From M30B66 sp040882555 (GTDB lineage Bacteria > Bacteroidota > Bacteroidia > M30B66), in assembly GCA_040882555.1 (NCBI GenBank), contig JBBEBC010000129.1:1-14890 (forward strand): a stretch of DNA of 14,890 nucleotides. Direction: 5' to 3'. The first letter of the stretch is position 1. Every line of letters begins with the position of its first letter. Shown here one piece after another: positions 7,558 to 14,890 of the stretch. Both the position numbers and the translations under genes were made by a program. The notes beneath the pieces were generated by a model. That model worked only from the letters and a program-made list of their open reading frames with translations. It was not told where the DNA came from and did not search any database.

Positions 7558-7591
7558 AAAAAAATCCTTTTCGCAAAGCGAAAAGGATTTT
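7558..7591 (-). terminator. Rho-independent terminator of tRNA-Cys
   Basis: A perfect 14-bp inverted repeat, AAAATCCTTTTCGC (7561-7574) and its complement (7578-7591), with a 3-nt loop. Read on the minus strand it ends in a run of seven Ts (7564-7558). It begins 8 bases after the encoded CCA end of the tRNA. On the plus strand the following T-run is only four, so it acts mainly on the tRNA transcript. Confidence 0.9.
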
Positions 7592-7602
7592 AAGGTGTTT
7601 GG

Positions 7603-7673
7603 AGGTTTCGAGCGGATTCGAACCGCTGTACGAGGTTTTGCAGACCTCTGCCTAGCCACTCGGCCACGAAACC
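7603..7673 (-). tRNA. tRNA-Cys (anticodon GCA)
   Basis: On the minus strand the 71 nt fold fully. The acceptor stem is GGTTTCG with CGAAACC, and the D stem is GCC with GGC. The anticodon stem is GAGGT with ACCTC around the loop CTGCAAA, giving anticodon GCA. The variable loop has 4 nt, and the T arm is AGCGG-TTCGAAT-CCGCT. The discriminator base is U, the main cysteine identity element. CCA is encoded at 7602-7600. It has its own promoter (7687-7716) and terminator (7558-7591), so it is a single-gene unit. Confidence 0.97.
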
Positions 7674-7686
7674 TTTATTAGGGCGA

Positions 7687-7716
7687 CAAAAGTACAAACA
7701 ATTGCCTATTGTGCAA
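7687..7716 (-). promoter_or_regulatory. Bacteroidota-type promoter of tRNA-Cys
   Basis: On the minus strand a -33 TTG (7716-7714) is followed after 19 bases by the -7 element TACTTTTG (7694-7687), matching the Bacteroidota consensus TTG / TAnnTTTG. The -7 element ends 13 bases before the mature tRNA 5' end. A C-rich stretch (CGCCC) follows it. Confidence 0.75.
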
Positions 7717-7747
7717 TAGAAAAATTTCAAGTTCTTTTTTGAAGGAT

Positions 7748-7945
7748 TTAGTTCTCATGAAATGAGAAGGATTTTAAACACTGCGTGCAAAGACAATCCA
7801 TGTAGTTCCTTCTAATTTCTGCAAGTTTCTCTTTTGAAACAAAGACATTCTCACACCAACATCCTTCATTGACAACGCAAGAGAATTTTTGCCCGCATTT
7901 TGGACAAGTTTTTTGAACCTTGTTTCTATTTGTAAAGAGTCCCAT
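7748..7945 (-). CDS. Small cysteine-rich CWC-type protein
   Basis: A 65-residue protein with eight cysteines: C14-x2-C17, C23, C29-W-C31 (the Cys-Trp-Cys signature), C51-x-C53-x2-C56. The opening CPKCGQKFSC and the ending CLCTQCL match the cysteine-rich CWC family, a small family that probably binds zinc; its function is unknown. There is no signal peptide or membrane segment, so it should be cytoplasmic. The ATG is 10 bases after the folB stop, which suggests translational coupling as the last gene of the gltX-folB unit. A 7-bp inverted repeat (7752-7768) spans the end of the reading frame but has no T-tract. The family call rests on the motif pattern only. Confidence 0.8.
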   Translation of the reverse strand: MGLFTNRNKVQKTCPKCGQKFSCVVNEGCWCENVFVSKEKLAEIRRNYMDCLCTQCLKSFSFHEN

Positions 7946-7955
7946 TTGATATATT

Positions 7956-8309
7956 TCAGCCTTTAATTACTACTGATATTCCACCTGTTTTTATGTCAAT
8001 GGGTGGATTCCTTTTTGTAAGCGTGATACTTATTTCCTCTATTTGATTATACGTTAATTTAAGCCTATTAATGATGCGTTGAGCAACGTTTTCAAGTAGA
8101 TTGGAGCTTATTTCCATTTCTTCTTTAATCGCAAGACACACATTTACATAATCTAGGGTATCTTCAATATTATCAGATAAAGCTGCTTTTTCTGAATCGA
8201 AAACTAATTCAAGATTTACTATAAAGGTTTGACCATCTGCCTTTTCCTGCGGGTAAACTCCGTGAAATGCATGAAACTCTAAATCATGCAGGATAATTTT
8301 ACCTTTCAT
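7956..8309 (-). CDS. folB: Dihydroneopterin aldolase
   Basis: A 117-residue protein of normal length for FolB. It converts 7,8-dihydroneopterin to 6-hydroxymethyl-7,8-dihydropterin and glycolaldehyde in folate synthesis. Visible family motifs are FHAFHGVYPQEKADGQ near the N-terminus with E22 at the catalytic/binding position, DTLDYVNV (50-57), LLENVAQ with the pterin-binding Glu at 73, and TKRNPPI with K99 where the catalytic lysine is expected. It lies 30 bases after gltX and 10 bases before the CWC gene on the same strand, so the three genes probably share a transcript. No Shine-Dalgarno sequence is evident before the ATG, as is usual in Bacteroidota. Confidence 0.95.
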   Translation of the reverse strand: MKGKIILHDLEFHAFHGVYPQEKADGQTFIVNLELVFDSEKAALSDNIEDTLDYVNVCLAIKEEMEISSNLLENVAQRIINRLKLTYNQIEEISITLTKRNPPIDIKTGGISVVIKG

Positions 8310-8339
8310 AATTATATAACATTAAGTTAGCAAAAGAGT

Positions 8340-9881
8340 TTAAGCAAATGCCTCTTTGGTATGATTTAGTCCTTTTTCAAAGCGTGAAATAACTTCATCC
8401 TTTCCAAGAAGGGCGCAAATCTCAAACATGGATGGCCCTGCCGATAAGCCAGTAAGTAGTATCCTAAAAGCTTGAAGCACTTTGCCAATTCCTGCTTCAC
8501 GAGATTCCATATAAGCTTTTGAGGCGTCCTCAATAACTTGAGCATTTTCGAAATCACAATTTTTCAATGCTTCAGACCAACCTTCGAGCAGATCTTGAGA
8601 ATCTGCTTTCCACTTCTTTCTAAGTGTATCATCATCCCACGAAGTGGGAGCTTCAAAAAAGAAACGAGCATGCTCCATGAAATCCATCACAAAATTTGCT
8701 CTTTCCTTAACAAGAGAAACAACGGATTGAATGTATCTGTCATCGGCTGAAAAGCCTGCCTCCAGAACTAAAGGCTTAAATTGAGAGGCCAATTCTTCAT
8801 CGCTTCTATGAATGAGGTATTGATGATTGAACCATTTAGCTTTTTCAAAATCGAACTTCGCTCCAGCTTTACTAACTCTTTCTAAGCTAAAAGATTCAAT
8901 AAGTTCAGCCATACTGAAAATTTCCTGTGTGGTGCCAGGATTCCATCCGAGCATGGCGAGAAAATTCAGAACCGCCCCAGGGTAATACCCTTTTTCACGG
9001 TAGCCAGAAGTGGTTTCTCCTGTATTTGGATCTAGCCAATTCAATGGTGCCACCGGAAAGCCCAAACGATCGCCATCTCTTTTGCTAAGTTTTCCATTGC
9101 CATCAGGCTTCAGCAATAATGGAAGATGGGCAAATTCAGGCATTTTCTCTTCCCAGCCCAGGTATCTGTATAAAAGCACATGCAATGGGGCAGAGGGTAG
9201 CCATTCTTCTCCACGAATAACGTGGGATATTTCCATTAGATAATCATCCACCACATTCGCCAAGTGATAGGTAGGCATTCCGTCAGATTTAAATAGGACT
9301 TTGTCATCCATATTTTGAGTATGAACTACAATCCAACCGCGGATAATGTCATGAAAGCGGACCTCTTCCTGACGAGGTAATTTAATTCTTATAACATATG
9401 GATCGCCAGCCTCCAGTCTTCTCTTGACTTCGTCATCTGGCAAGGTGATGCTATTTACCATAGAATTCCTTGTGATAGCATTGTATTGAGGCGAAGCAAC
9501 CTTAGCAGCCTCGAGTCGCTTACGCATCTCATCAAGTTCTTCCGTTGTATCGAATGCATAATAGGCATAACCAGCTTCGATAAGCTGATCTGCATAAGCA
9601 CGATACATTTCTTTTCTCTCGCTTTGGCGATAAGGCGCGTGAGGGCCACCATGTTTAGGTCCTTCTACTGGGACAATGCCCAGCCAATTTAGCGCTTCCA
9701 AGATGTAATCTTCGGCACCAGGTACAAATCTGTTTTGGTCGGTATCTTCAATTCGGATTAGGAAATCGCCTCCGTGTTTTTTTGCAAAAAGATAATTGTA
9801 AAGAGCAGTTCTCACCCCACCAATATGCAGGTAGCCTGTTGGAGATGGAGCAAAACGAACACGAACACGACGATCAGACAT
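8340..9881 (-). CDS. gltX: Glutamate--tRNA ligase (class Ic aminoacyl-tRNA synthetase)
   Basis: Charges tRNA-Glu with glutamate using ATP. With the start at 9881 the protein has 513 residues, normal for the family. The class I signature is at 10-22 (FAPSPTGYLHIGG, the HIGH motif), followed by IRIEDTD (42-48), and the KMSKS-type loop is K264-L-S-K-R. A helical anticodon-binding region fills the C-terminal third. The frame is open further upstream to an ATG at 9920, but that codon lies before the predicted -7 promoter element (9902-9909) and the extra 13 residues precede the conserved N-terminus, so 9881 is preferred. No cysteine cluster is seen in the region where E. coli GluRS binds zinc. It is the first gene of the probable gltX-folB-CWC operon. 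Confidence 0.97.
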   Translation of the reverse strand: MSDRRVRVRFAPSPTGYLHIGGVRTALYNYLFAKKHGGDFLIRIEDTDQNRFVPGAEDYILEALNWLGIVPVEGPKHGGPHAPYRQSERKEMYRAYADQLIEAGYAYYAFDTTEELDEMRKRLEAAKVASPQYNAITRNSMVNSITLPDDEVKRRLEAGDPYVIRIKLPRQEEVRFHDIIRGWIVVHTQNMDDKVLFKSDGMPTYHLANVVDDYLMEISHVIRGEEWLPSAPLHVLLYRYLGWEEKMPEFAHLPLLLKPDGNGKLSKRDGDRLGFPVAPLNWLDPNTGETTSGYREKGYYPGAVLNFLAMLGWNPGTTQEIFSMAELIESFSLERVSKAGAKFDFEKAKWFNHQYLIHRSDEELASQFKPLVLEAGFSADDRYIQSVVSLVKERANFVMDFMEHARFFFEAPTSWDDDTLRKKWKADSQDLLEGWSEALKNCDFENAQVIEDASKAYMESREAGIGKVLQAFRILLTGLSAGPSMFEICALLGKDEVISRFEKGLNHTKEAFA

Positions 9882-9901
9882 AAGCTTAAGTTTCAGGGGC
9901 G

Positions 9902-9909
9902 CAAAAGTA
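9902..9909 (-). promoter_or_regulatory. -7 promoter element of gltX operon
   Basis: Minus-strand TACTTTTG, identical to the -7 element of the tRNA-Cys promoter and followed by a similar C-rich stretch (CGCCCC). It ends 20 bases before the gltX ATG at 9881. No clear -33 TTG lies at the usual distance, so the call rests on the -7 box and position. The rest of the space between gltX and the next gene (9910-10023) shows no strong terminator. Confidence 0.6.
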
Positions 9910-10023
9910 GGGAAAAGCACCGTTAAAATAGACTTAAAGATTGCCTTAAGTATGTTTATGACGAATGAAATTTTACAGGAATGATTGTAATGCTTAATTC
10001 AAGGTGCAACAGTTGAAAAAATA

Positions 10024-13000
10024 TTACCTGAAGATATTCACAGTTCCTTGTAATTGCTTCGTTTCCCCATTTATCATCTTCACATCAAGAATATAAAAAT
10101 AGGTGCCATCATCAACTTTCTCGCCCTTATAATTGGTTCCATCCCAATCATAATTTACACCCAAAATTTCTTGAATAAGCTTACCCCATCTATCAAAAAT
10201 GGTGGCTTTGTAAATGAGTCCACCTGCGACTTTAAATGACAAGACATCATTGTATCCATCGGCATTTGGACTAAATGCATTTGGAGTATCATCAAGATCA
10301 CAAGTAATTGCATCAACAATAATAGAGTCGGTATAATGGCAGCCGAACTCATCAAAAACGGTGAGGTAGACAATCTCAGATTCATACACTAAGGTTGAAG
10401 CAGTTGAGCTACCAGTGCTCCACTGGTAGGAGTATGCCTCAATAGGAGATTCAATTTTGTACACATCGCCTTCGCAGAATTCTATATTAGGGAACAAGAA
10501 AGCGTAAACTGGATAGGGCTGAATCTCAAGAGTAGGGTTGGTTATAGAAGAAAGACACATGTTGATGCCATACTGAAGTCCAAGGCTTGGTAACATATCA
10601 GCTTGGAAGCCTGGGATGAAAGCGATATTATCTCCGGAAGTTTCCAAGACATCAGGGCCAAACCAAGAGATATTTGCGTTAAATGTATTAAGTGAATCGG
10701 CGTTGTATAGAAATAAAGTATCTCCAATACAAATGTTAAGAGCCGATGAAATCAAAGGTACATCAGGTGGAATTGCTGACACAAATACGAGAACAGAATC
10801 AGATCGAACGCAATTACTATCTCGAGATGTTAAAGTATAATAACCTGAATCGCCAGTATTTGAAGGTGAAACAATATGTTGAAGTCCAGAGCCACTAGAT
10901 TGAGGCCCTGTCCACGTATAGTTATAGTCACTAGTTTGAAGCGTATTAATTGATATCTCTTGTCCTGAGCAGAGCGAATCAGGTTCAAAAATTATGGGTT
11001 CATCAAGAAATCGTTCGATTAATGTTGTGAAAATTGGTAATTCGATGGTGCAATAACCTGAATCCATGACTGCTTCAAAGGTATAGGTTCCAGCTTGGTC
11101 CGACTGAATTCCAAAGAATTCAAGATCAAAACTAGTTTGATTAAGTTGATTTGGTCCTGACCAGACGCCCTGAGAAATACCTACTGCACCATCAGGGATT
11201 AACGTAAGTGAATCTCCTGAACAGAAAATAAATGACTCGGGAATTGAAGGATAGACCGACATGCTATTAAGCAGCAATGATGTTCCAACCCATTCACTTA
11301 TGCATCCTGTGCTGGTATTTTCGGCATAGCCTCCAATAGGCTGTAGGTTTTGAGTTACGTCTACAGTAATACTGTTACTAAACTCCAGTTCGGTGCCATC
11401 TTCTTCAGTAGACCAATGAATTTGAACAGGGCTATCTGAAGTTACTTCAATTGGAATTCCAGGGCAGGCGGGCAAGTGTATGAACTCTGGCTCAGGAGGG
11501 TTCGGATTCATCACCACATTAACTTGAGCAAAAGCGCTACAGTCCAGAGAATCTATCACGGTGACTGAAATAACGCCTCCTTGTGTTATCATAATGGACT
11601 GTTCTCCATCAAAAGAAGGAATAGACCAATCGTAAATAAAGGCATTTGGGTTAGCGCTAAGATAGGTTGTGTCTCCTGGACACAGGGCACTGGGGCCATC
11701 GAATTGAAGCTGAGCTGACCCAAGTCCTGCTAATACATCAAAATTAAACGTATCAGTTAGTGCACACATTTCAAAAGTTACTGTGTAATTACCGGATTGA
11801 AAAATGGGCTTGAGTGTATCACCGCCTGATAAAGGCGGTTGCCAGGTCCAAACCATAAATGAGTCACTATCTAGTTTTATGATTGCAGGGGCATTTCCAC
11901 AAATAGTATCTGATATGATGTTGTCTGGAAGCACAGCATTGATATTACGTACAAGTGCTTTTTTAGAAACTAGCGGACAGTCAGTAGTATCTCTGAAGCG
12001 ATAGTAATAAAACCCGGGATAAAGAGAATACAATGTATCCGCAGGATATTCAGCATATGTTGGCCCATTCCAAATATGTTCGGTACCGGGCTCAGGTATT
12101 AAAGCGATTTCTTCTTCAGGGCATTTAAACCCATTAGCAGGAATCATGGTAATTTTAGGAGTAGGTTTAAATCTGATAGGGTAATCAAAAAATCCTGGAT
12201 CCAGACAATTTTGCTTGATGTAAGTTGAATCCATTCGAATGGTGATACTCGATTGACTAAAGAATGAAAAATCGAACGAGTCGGGATTAACTACATTATT
12301 TCTCACGAGTACGTCATAAGGCACATCCCAAGGCGAAACTGTAAATGAAACATTAATGGTATCGCCAGGGCAGATATATCCTACATCAGGAATGAAATCA
12401 ACCGTGATATTTTCGGGCTCCCGTATTTGAACATAAATATTCTTTTGAAAGTAGAAGATTGTGTCGACATAAGAAATTGGCCTTAGCACAACAGTGCTAA
12501 CAGAAATCATAGTTGATTGAGTAAATCGGGCAAAATTATAATGCTCATTAGAAGAATAGGGCGGAATAGGGTCATCATTATCATCAACTGTTGGAAATAG
12601 AACTCCTTGACCTTCAATTGACCACTGTGCTGTAGAAAAAATTTGAAATTGATTGTTGTAGAAATTAAGACTATCATCAAATACAAATTCAACTAACTCT
12701 CCGTTACAGACAGTAATTGTATCTAGGGGTTGATCAAAAACAAAATATTCAAAATTGAATTCTGGAGGGGAAATTCCTTCAATACAATTGCCTGTGGAAA
12801 ACACTGTGGTTGCAAGACAGTTTTCAAAGACGCATCCTTCAGGGGTTATTCGTTTAAAAATATAAATCCCACCATCAATCACATAAACAGAATCTTCATT
12901 GGTGCTTAGTACGACCGAGCCTGAGTTGTCCCAAGGATAAAGAGTCCAAGTAAGGGAATCGCCGGGGTAATTCTCTCCATAAGCCAATAGCGTGTCGCCC

Positions 13001-14868
13001 AGCATTTTAGAGATTTTATTTTTACATCCATCATTTACAGACTGAATGAGATTTCCTCCAATTACTCCAATTTCAGGTGGACCATTATTCGGATATACAT
13101 CAAGATAAACAGAATCTCTCAATACTCTGCAGCCGTCAGAACTTGATATACGAACTATATACGTACCCGGTTGATCAGCAGAACTAACAGATCCCGGACT
13201 TCCTTGCATATAATAACTAACGTTGTATCCTTCTTTATAAAAACCTGCAAGATTCGTATCTACATCTAATTCAATTGGATCGCAGCTAAATAAACTATCA
13301 GTGCTTGGGATAATACTTGGTCTTACTTGATTCTTGAAGCAGCCCACTTGCCCGGAGCGGTCATAAATATCTAAAACAGGTAATGAATTATCTATTATGC
13401 TAGCAGTAAAACAATCTTTGTTGCCATAACTCTCAATTGCACCAGTAACTCCATAATTAGGCTGATTGCAAAAGTTGGTATTTGTGTTTAGTTGATTAGA
13501 TCCCGCAAAATCCCACGTTGGCGACTTTTGAAAAAACAGTTTGTCTTCAAAAGATCCTCCAAGAACAGGGTTTACGAGCCCTTTGCTAACTATACAATTT
13601 ACATCATCGATTCCATGACCGCCAAGGTGTTGTTTGTAAATACGAACATTGGAGCCGTTGGTTTGGTAGCATCCCACATAAATATCGTCATAACCAAGAC
13701 TATTGAATAAGCCTGATTCATTGGTGCTATTCATGCTTTCAAAGGTGCAGCCGAAGCGCCCTGTGACCCACAAATTTCCAAAGGAATTATAACTTATGTC
13801 CTCTAAAGAAAGTAAGCTGCCACTTGATTCTTGAAAATGGGCGAGATAATTCCCAGTACTATTTTGACAAAAAACTCCAAAAATATTATTTGTGTTAACC
13901 GGGTTTAGAGTTGGGTAGCCAGAGGTATCACCAGGAAAAGAAACAGGTGCAGAAAATTCACCCGCAAACGCTACTTGATTAGATCTCACATCAACAGATT
14001 TTAGATCTATGACTGCTGATGAAATTCTTTTTGACCAAAGCAGATTCATAGCTGGTGCAATTTTCAAAAGAGCCCAACTTGTTTGACTACCCAAATCGAT
14101 AAGAGAGTTGTTTACAGTTAATGTTTGAATACCTTGAACAGCAAGGAATGCATTTCCTGCTTGATCAACCGCTAGGTTGGTAAGTCTATCATTTTCAGGC
14201 GAACTAATTTTAATACCATCAACAACTAACCCGTTATTATTTAGTTTAACCAAAAAAGCATCTAAGCCGATTATGTTTTCCTGATTGAGTAAATTTGAGC
14301 TTGAGCCTGTTATGAAGGACCCAAATTCAGTTTCTCCAAAAAACTGACCTGAGATCCAAATTTTATTGTCGGGAGTACAGCCAATTCCTGAAATTGTTTC
14401 CACGCCTTCACCTCCATAGCTGTTTAGCCAAATGGCATTCCCATTATTGTCGATCTTAGCAACAAAAATATCTTGAGATCCATTCACAGATGAAGTTTGG
14501 AGATTCGCTAAAGACAGCAGCTCCTGAAAAATTCCCGCTACGTATATAAAACCATCATTGCTTCTGGCGATGACCATTCCTCGGTCAGAAAGAGGGCCAT
14601 TGAAACCTAATGCCCACAAATAATTACCACTATTATCCTGACATGCAACATAACCTTCATCAAAGCCAAAATGATCCATTAGGTTAATGCCAAAATAGCA
14701 TTCTTCGGTATAATAACCTGTAGAGAATACTCTATTATTGGCAGTTACAATATCATTACACTCATCAATACCACCAGCTCCTGCGGCACTCATGAAATTT
14801 CCAATTTGCGAAAAACCACTAGAAATACTAAATAATAATATTGTAGTGAATAGAAACCGTTTATACAT
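10024..14868 (-). CDS. Large secreted beta-propeller / Ig-PKD-like protein with type B T9SS sorting domain
   Basis: A complete 1614-residue protein. An N-terminal signal peptide (MYKRFLFTTILLFSISSGFS, cleavage near residue 20-21) is followed by a propeller-like region to about residue 500. There, strands of the type D-[IA]-F-x-[VA]-K-[IL]-x-x-x-G recur near residues 73, 134, 204, 265, 330, 395 and 485. Residues 500-1525 hold about ten Ig/PKD-like domains marked by C-x-G-D, a Y-x-W-x-G-P core and a late Cys. The last 87 residues are a type B sorting domain. From family knowledge it is exported by the type IX system and probably surface-attached or released; its ligand or enzymatic role is not visible. 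Only 22 bases of upstream sequence are available and they show no clear promoter. It is on the same strand as gltX but separated by 142 bases with an internal promoter. Confidence 0.93.
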   Translation of the reverse strand: MYKRFLFTTILLFSISSGFSQIGNFMSAAGAGGIDECNDIVTANNRVFSTGYYTEECYFGINLMDHFGFDEGYVACQDNSGNYLWALGFNGPLSDRGMVIARSNDGFIYVAGIFQELLSLANLQTSSVNGSQDIFVAKIDNNGNAIWLNSYGGEGVETISGIGCTPDNKIWISGQFFGETEFGSFITGSSSNLLNQENIIGLDAFLVKLNNNGLVVDGIKISSPENDRLTNLAVDQAGNAFLAVQGIQTLTVNNSLIDLGSQTSWALLKIAPAMNLLWSKRISSAVIDLKSVDVRSNQVAFAGEFSAPVSFPGDTSGYPTLNPVNTNNIFGVFCQNSTGNYLAHFQESSGSLLSLEDISYNSFGNLWVTGRFGCTFESMNSTNESGLFNSLGYDDIYVGCYQTNGSNVRIYKQHLGGHGIDDVNCIVSKGLVNPVLGGSFEDKLFFQKSPTWDFAGSNQLNTNTNFCNQPNYGVTGAIESYGNKDCFTASIIDNSLPVLDIYDRSGQVGCFKNQVRPSIIPSTDSLFSCDPIELDVDTNLAGFYKEGYNVSYYMQGSPGSVSSADQPGTYIVRISSSDGCRVLRDSVYLDVYPNNGPPEIGVIGGNLIQSVNDGCKNKISKMLGDTLLAYGENYPGDSLTWTLYPWDNSGSVVLSTNEDSVYVIDGGIYIFKRITPEGCVFENCLATTVFSTGNCIEGISPPEFNFEYFVFDQPLDTITVCNGELVEFVFDDSLNFYNNQFQIFSTAQWSIEGQGVLFPTVDDNDDPIPPYSSNEHYNFARFTQSTMISVSTVVLRPISYVDTIFYFQKNIYVQIREPENITVDFIPDVGYICPGDTINVSFTVSPWDVPYDVLVRNNVVNPDSFDFSFFSQSSITIRMDSTYIKQNCLDPGFFDYPIRFKPTPKITMIPANGFKCPEEEIALIPEPGTEHIWNGPTYAEYPADTLYSLYPGFYYYRFRDTTDCPLVSKKALVRNINAVLPDNIISDTICGNAPAIIKLDSDSFMVWTWQPPLSGGDTLKPIFQSGNYTVTFEMCALTDTFNFDVLAGLGSAQLQFDGPSALCPGDTTYLSANPNAFIYDWSIPSFDGEQSIMITQGGVISVTVIDSLDCSAFAQVNVVMNPNPPEPEFIHLPACPGIPIEVTSDSPVQIHWSTEEDGTELEFSNSITVDVTQNLQPIGGYAENTSTGCISEWVGTSLLLNSMSVYPSIPESFIFCSGDSLTLIPDGAVGISQGVWSGPNQLNQTSFDLEFFGIQSDQAGTYTFEAVMDSGYCTIELPIFTTLIERFLDEPIIFEPDSLCSGQEISINTLQTSDYNYTWTGPQSSGSGLQHIVSPSNTGDSGYYTLTSRDSNCVRSDSVLVFVSAIPPDVPLISSALNICIGDTLFLYNADSLNTFNANISWFGPDVLETSGDNIAFIPGFQADMLPSLGLQYGINMCLSSITNPTLEIQPYPVYAFLFPNIEFCEGDVYKIESPIEAYSYQWSTGSSTASTLVYESEIVYLTVFDEFGCHYTDSIIVDAITCDLDDTPNAFSPNADGYNDVLSFKVAGGLIYKATIFDRWGKLIQEILGVNYDWDGTNYKGEKVDDGTYFYILDVKMINGETKQLQGTVNIFR
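10027..10287 (-). other. C-terminal type B sorting domain of the propeller/Ig protein
   Basis: The final 87 residues show PNAFSPNADGYND, FDRWGK, DWDG, DGTYFYILD and the terminal GTVNIFR, the same motif order as at the end of the giant plus-strand protein. The two domains are clearly homologous but not recent duplicates. Confidence 0.92.
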
Positions 14869-14890
14869 TCAATTAGAAATATAGATATAA

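Noticed and set aside
7600..7673. tRNA-Cys as an integration site of a mobile element
   Set aside because: No second copy of the tRNA 3' end and no integrase are seen in the window; both sides are explained by its own terminator and promoter.
7741..7775. Inverted repeat at the end of the CWC gene as the operon terminator
   Set aside because: The 7-bp stem (7752-7768) lies mostly inside the reading frame and has no T-tract after it on the minus strand.
9882..9920. Start of gltX at 9920, adding 13 residues
   Set aside because: This ATG is upstream of the predicted -7 promoter element, and the conserved GluRS N-terminus begins right after the Met at 9881.
9961..10023. Terminator of the propeller/Ig gene
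   Set aside because: Six Ts follow soon after the stop codon, but there is no convincing stem before them.

Overview
The window comes from a member of the Bacteroidota, most likely a marine or aquatic flavobacterium-like lineage. The evidence is two very large secreted repeat proteins that both end in a gliding-motility-type (type B) type IX secretion sorting domain, promoters with the Bacteroidota -7 element TAnnTTTG, weak Shine-Dalgarno use and moderate-to-low GC. A 100-N run marks this as a draft or metagenome assembly.

Layout. Positions 1-6843 (+) hold the 3' part of a giant PKD-like repeat protein whose start lies left of the window; 2280 residues are visible. It has 22 tandem repeats of about 84 residues, one different Ig-like domain, three more PKD-type repeats and a C-terminal sorting domain. 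Positions 6844-7557 have no gene. They contain a palindrome-rich stretch and a 120-bp tandem repeat that holds the assembly gap and terminator-like hairpins. Everything to the right is on the minus strand: a tRNA-Cys(GCA) with its own terminator and promoter, a probable operon gltX-folB-CWC (glutamyl-tRNA synthetase, dihydroneopterin aldolase, small cysteine-rich CWC protein), and then a complete 1614-residue secreted protein with a signal peptide, an N-terminal beta-propeller-like region, an Ig/PKD-like array and the same type of sorting domain.

How it fits together. The central block is housekeeping (translation and folate synthesis). The two flanking giants are probable surface or secreted adhesin-like proteins exported by the type IX system. 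There is no visible functional link between the housekeeping genes and the giants. I see no defence system, phage, transposase or CRISPR array.

Most worth a second look: (1) in the giant repeat protein, three neighbouring repeat pairs exactly five repeats apart have lost complementary cysteines; (2) an abrupt change from almost uncharged to acidic repeats; (3) a 120-bp tandem repeat that carries a structured hairpin plus T-tract and fixes the possible true lengths of the N gap.
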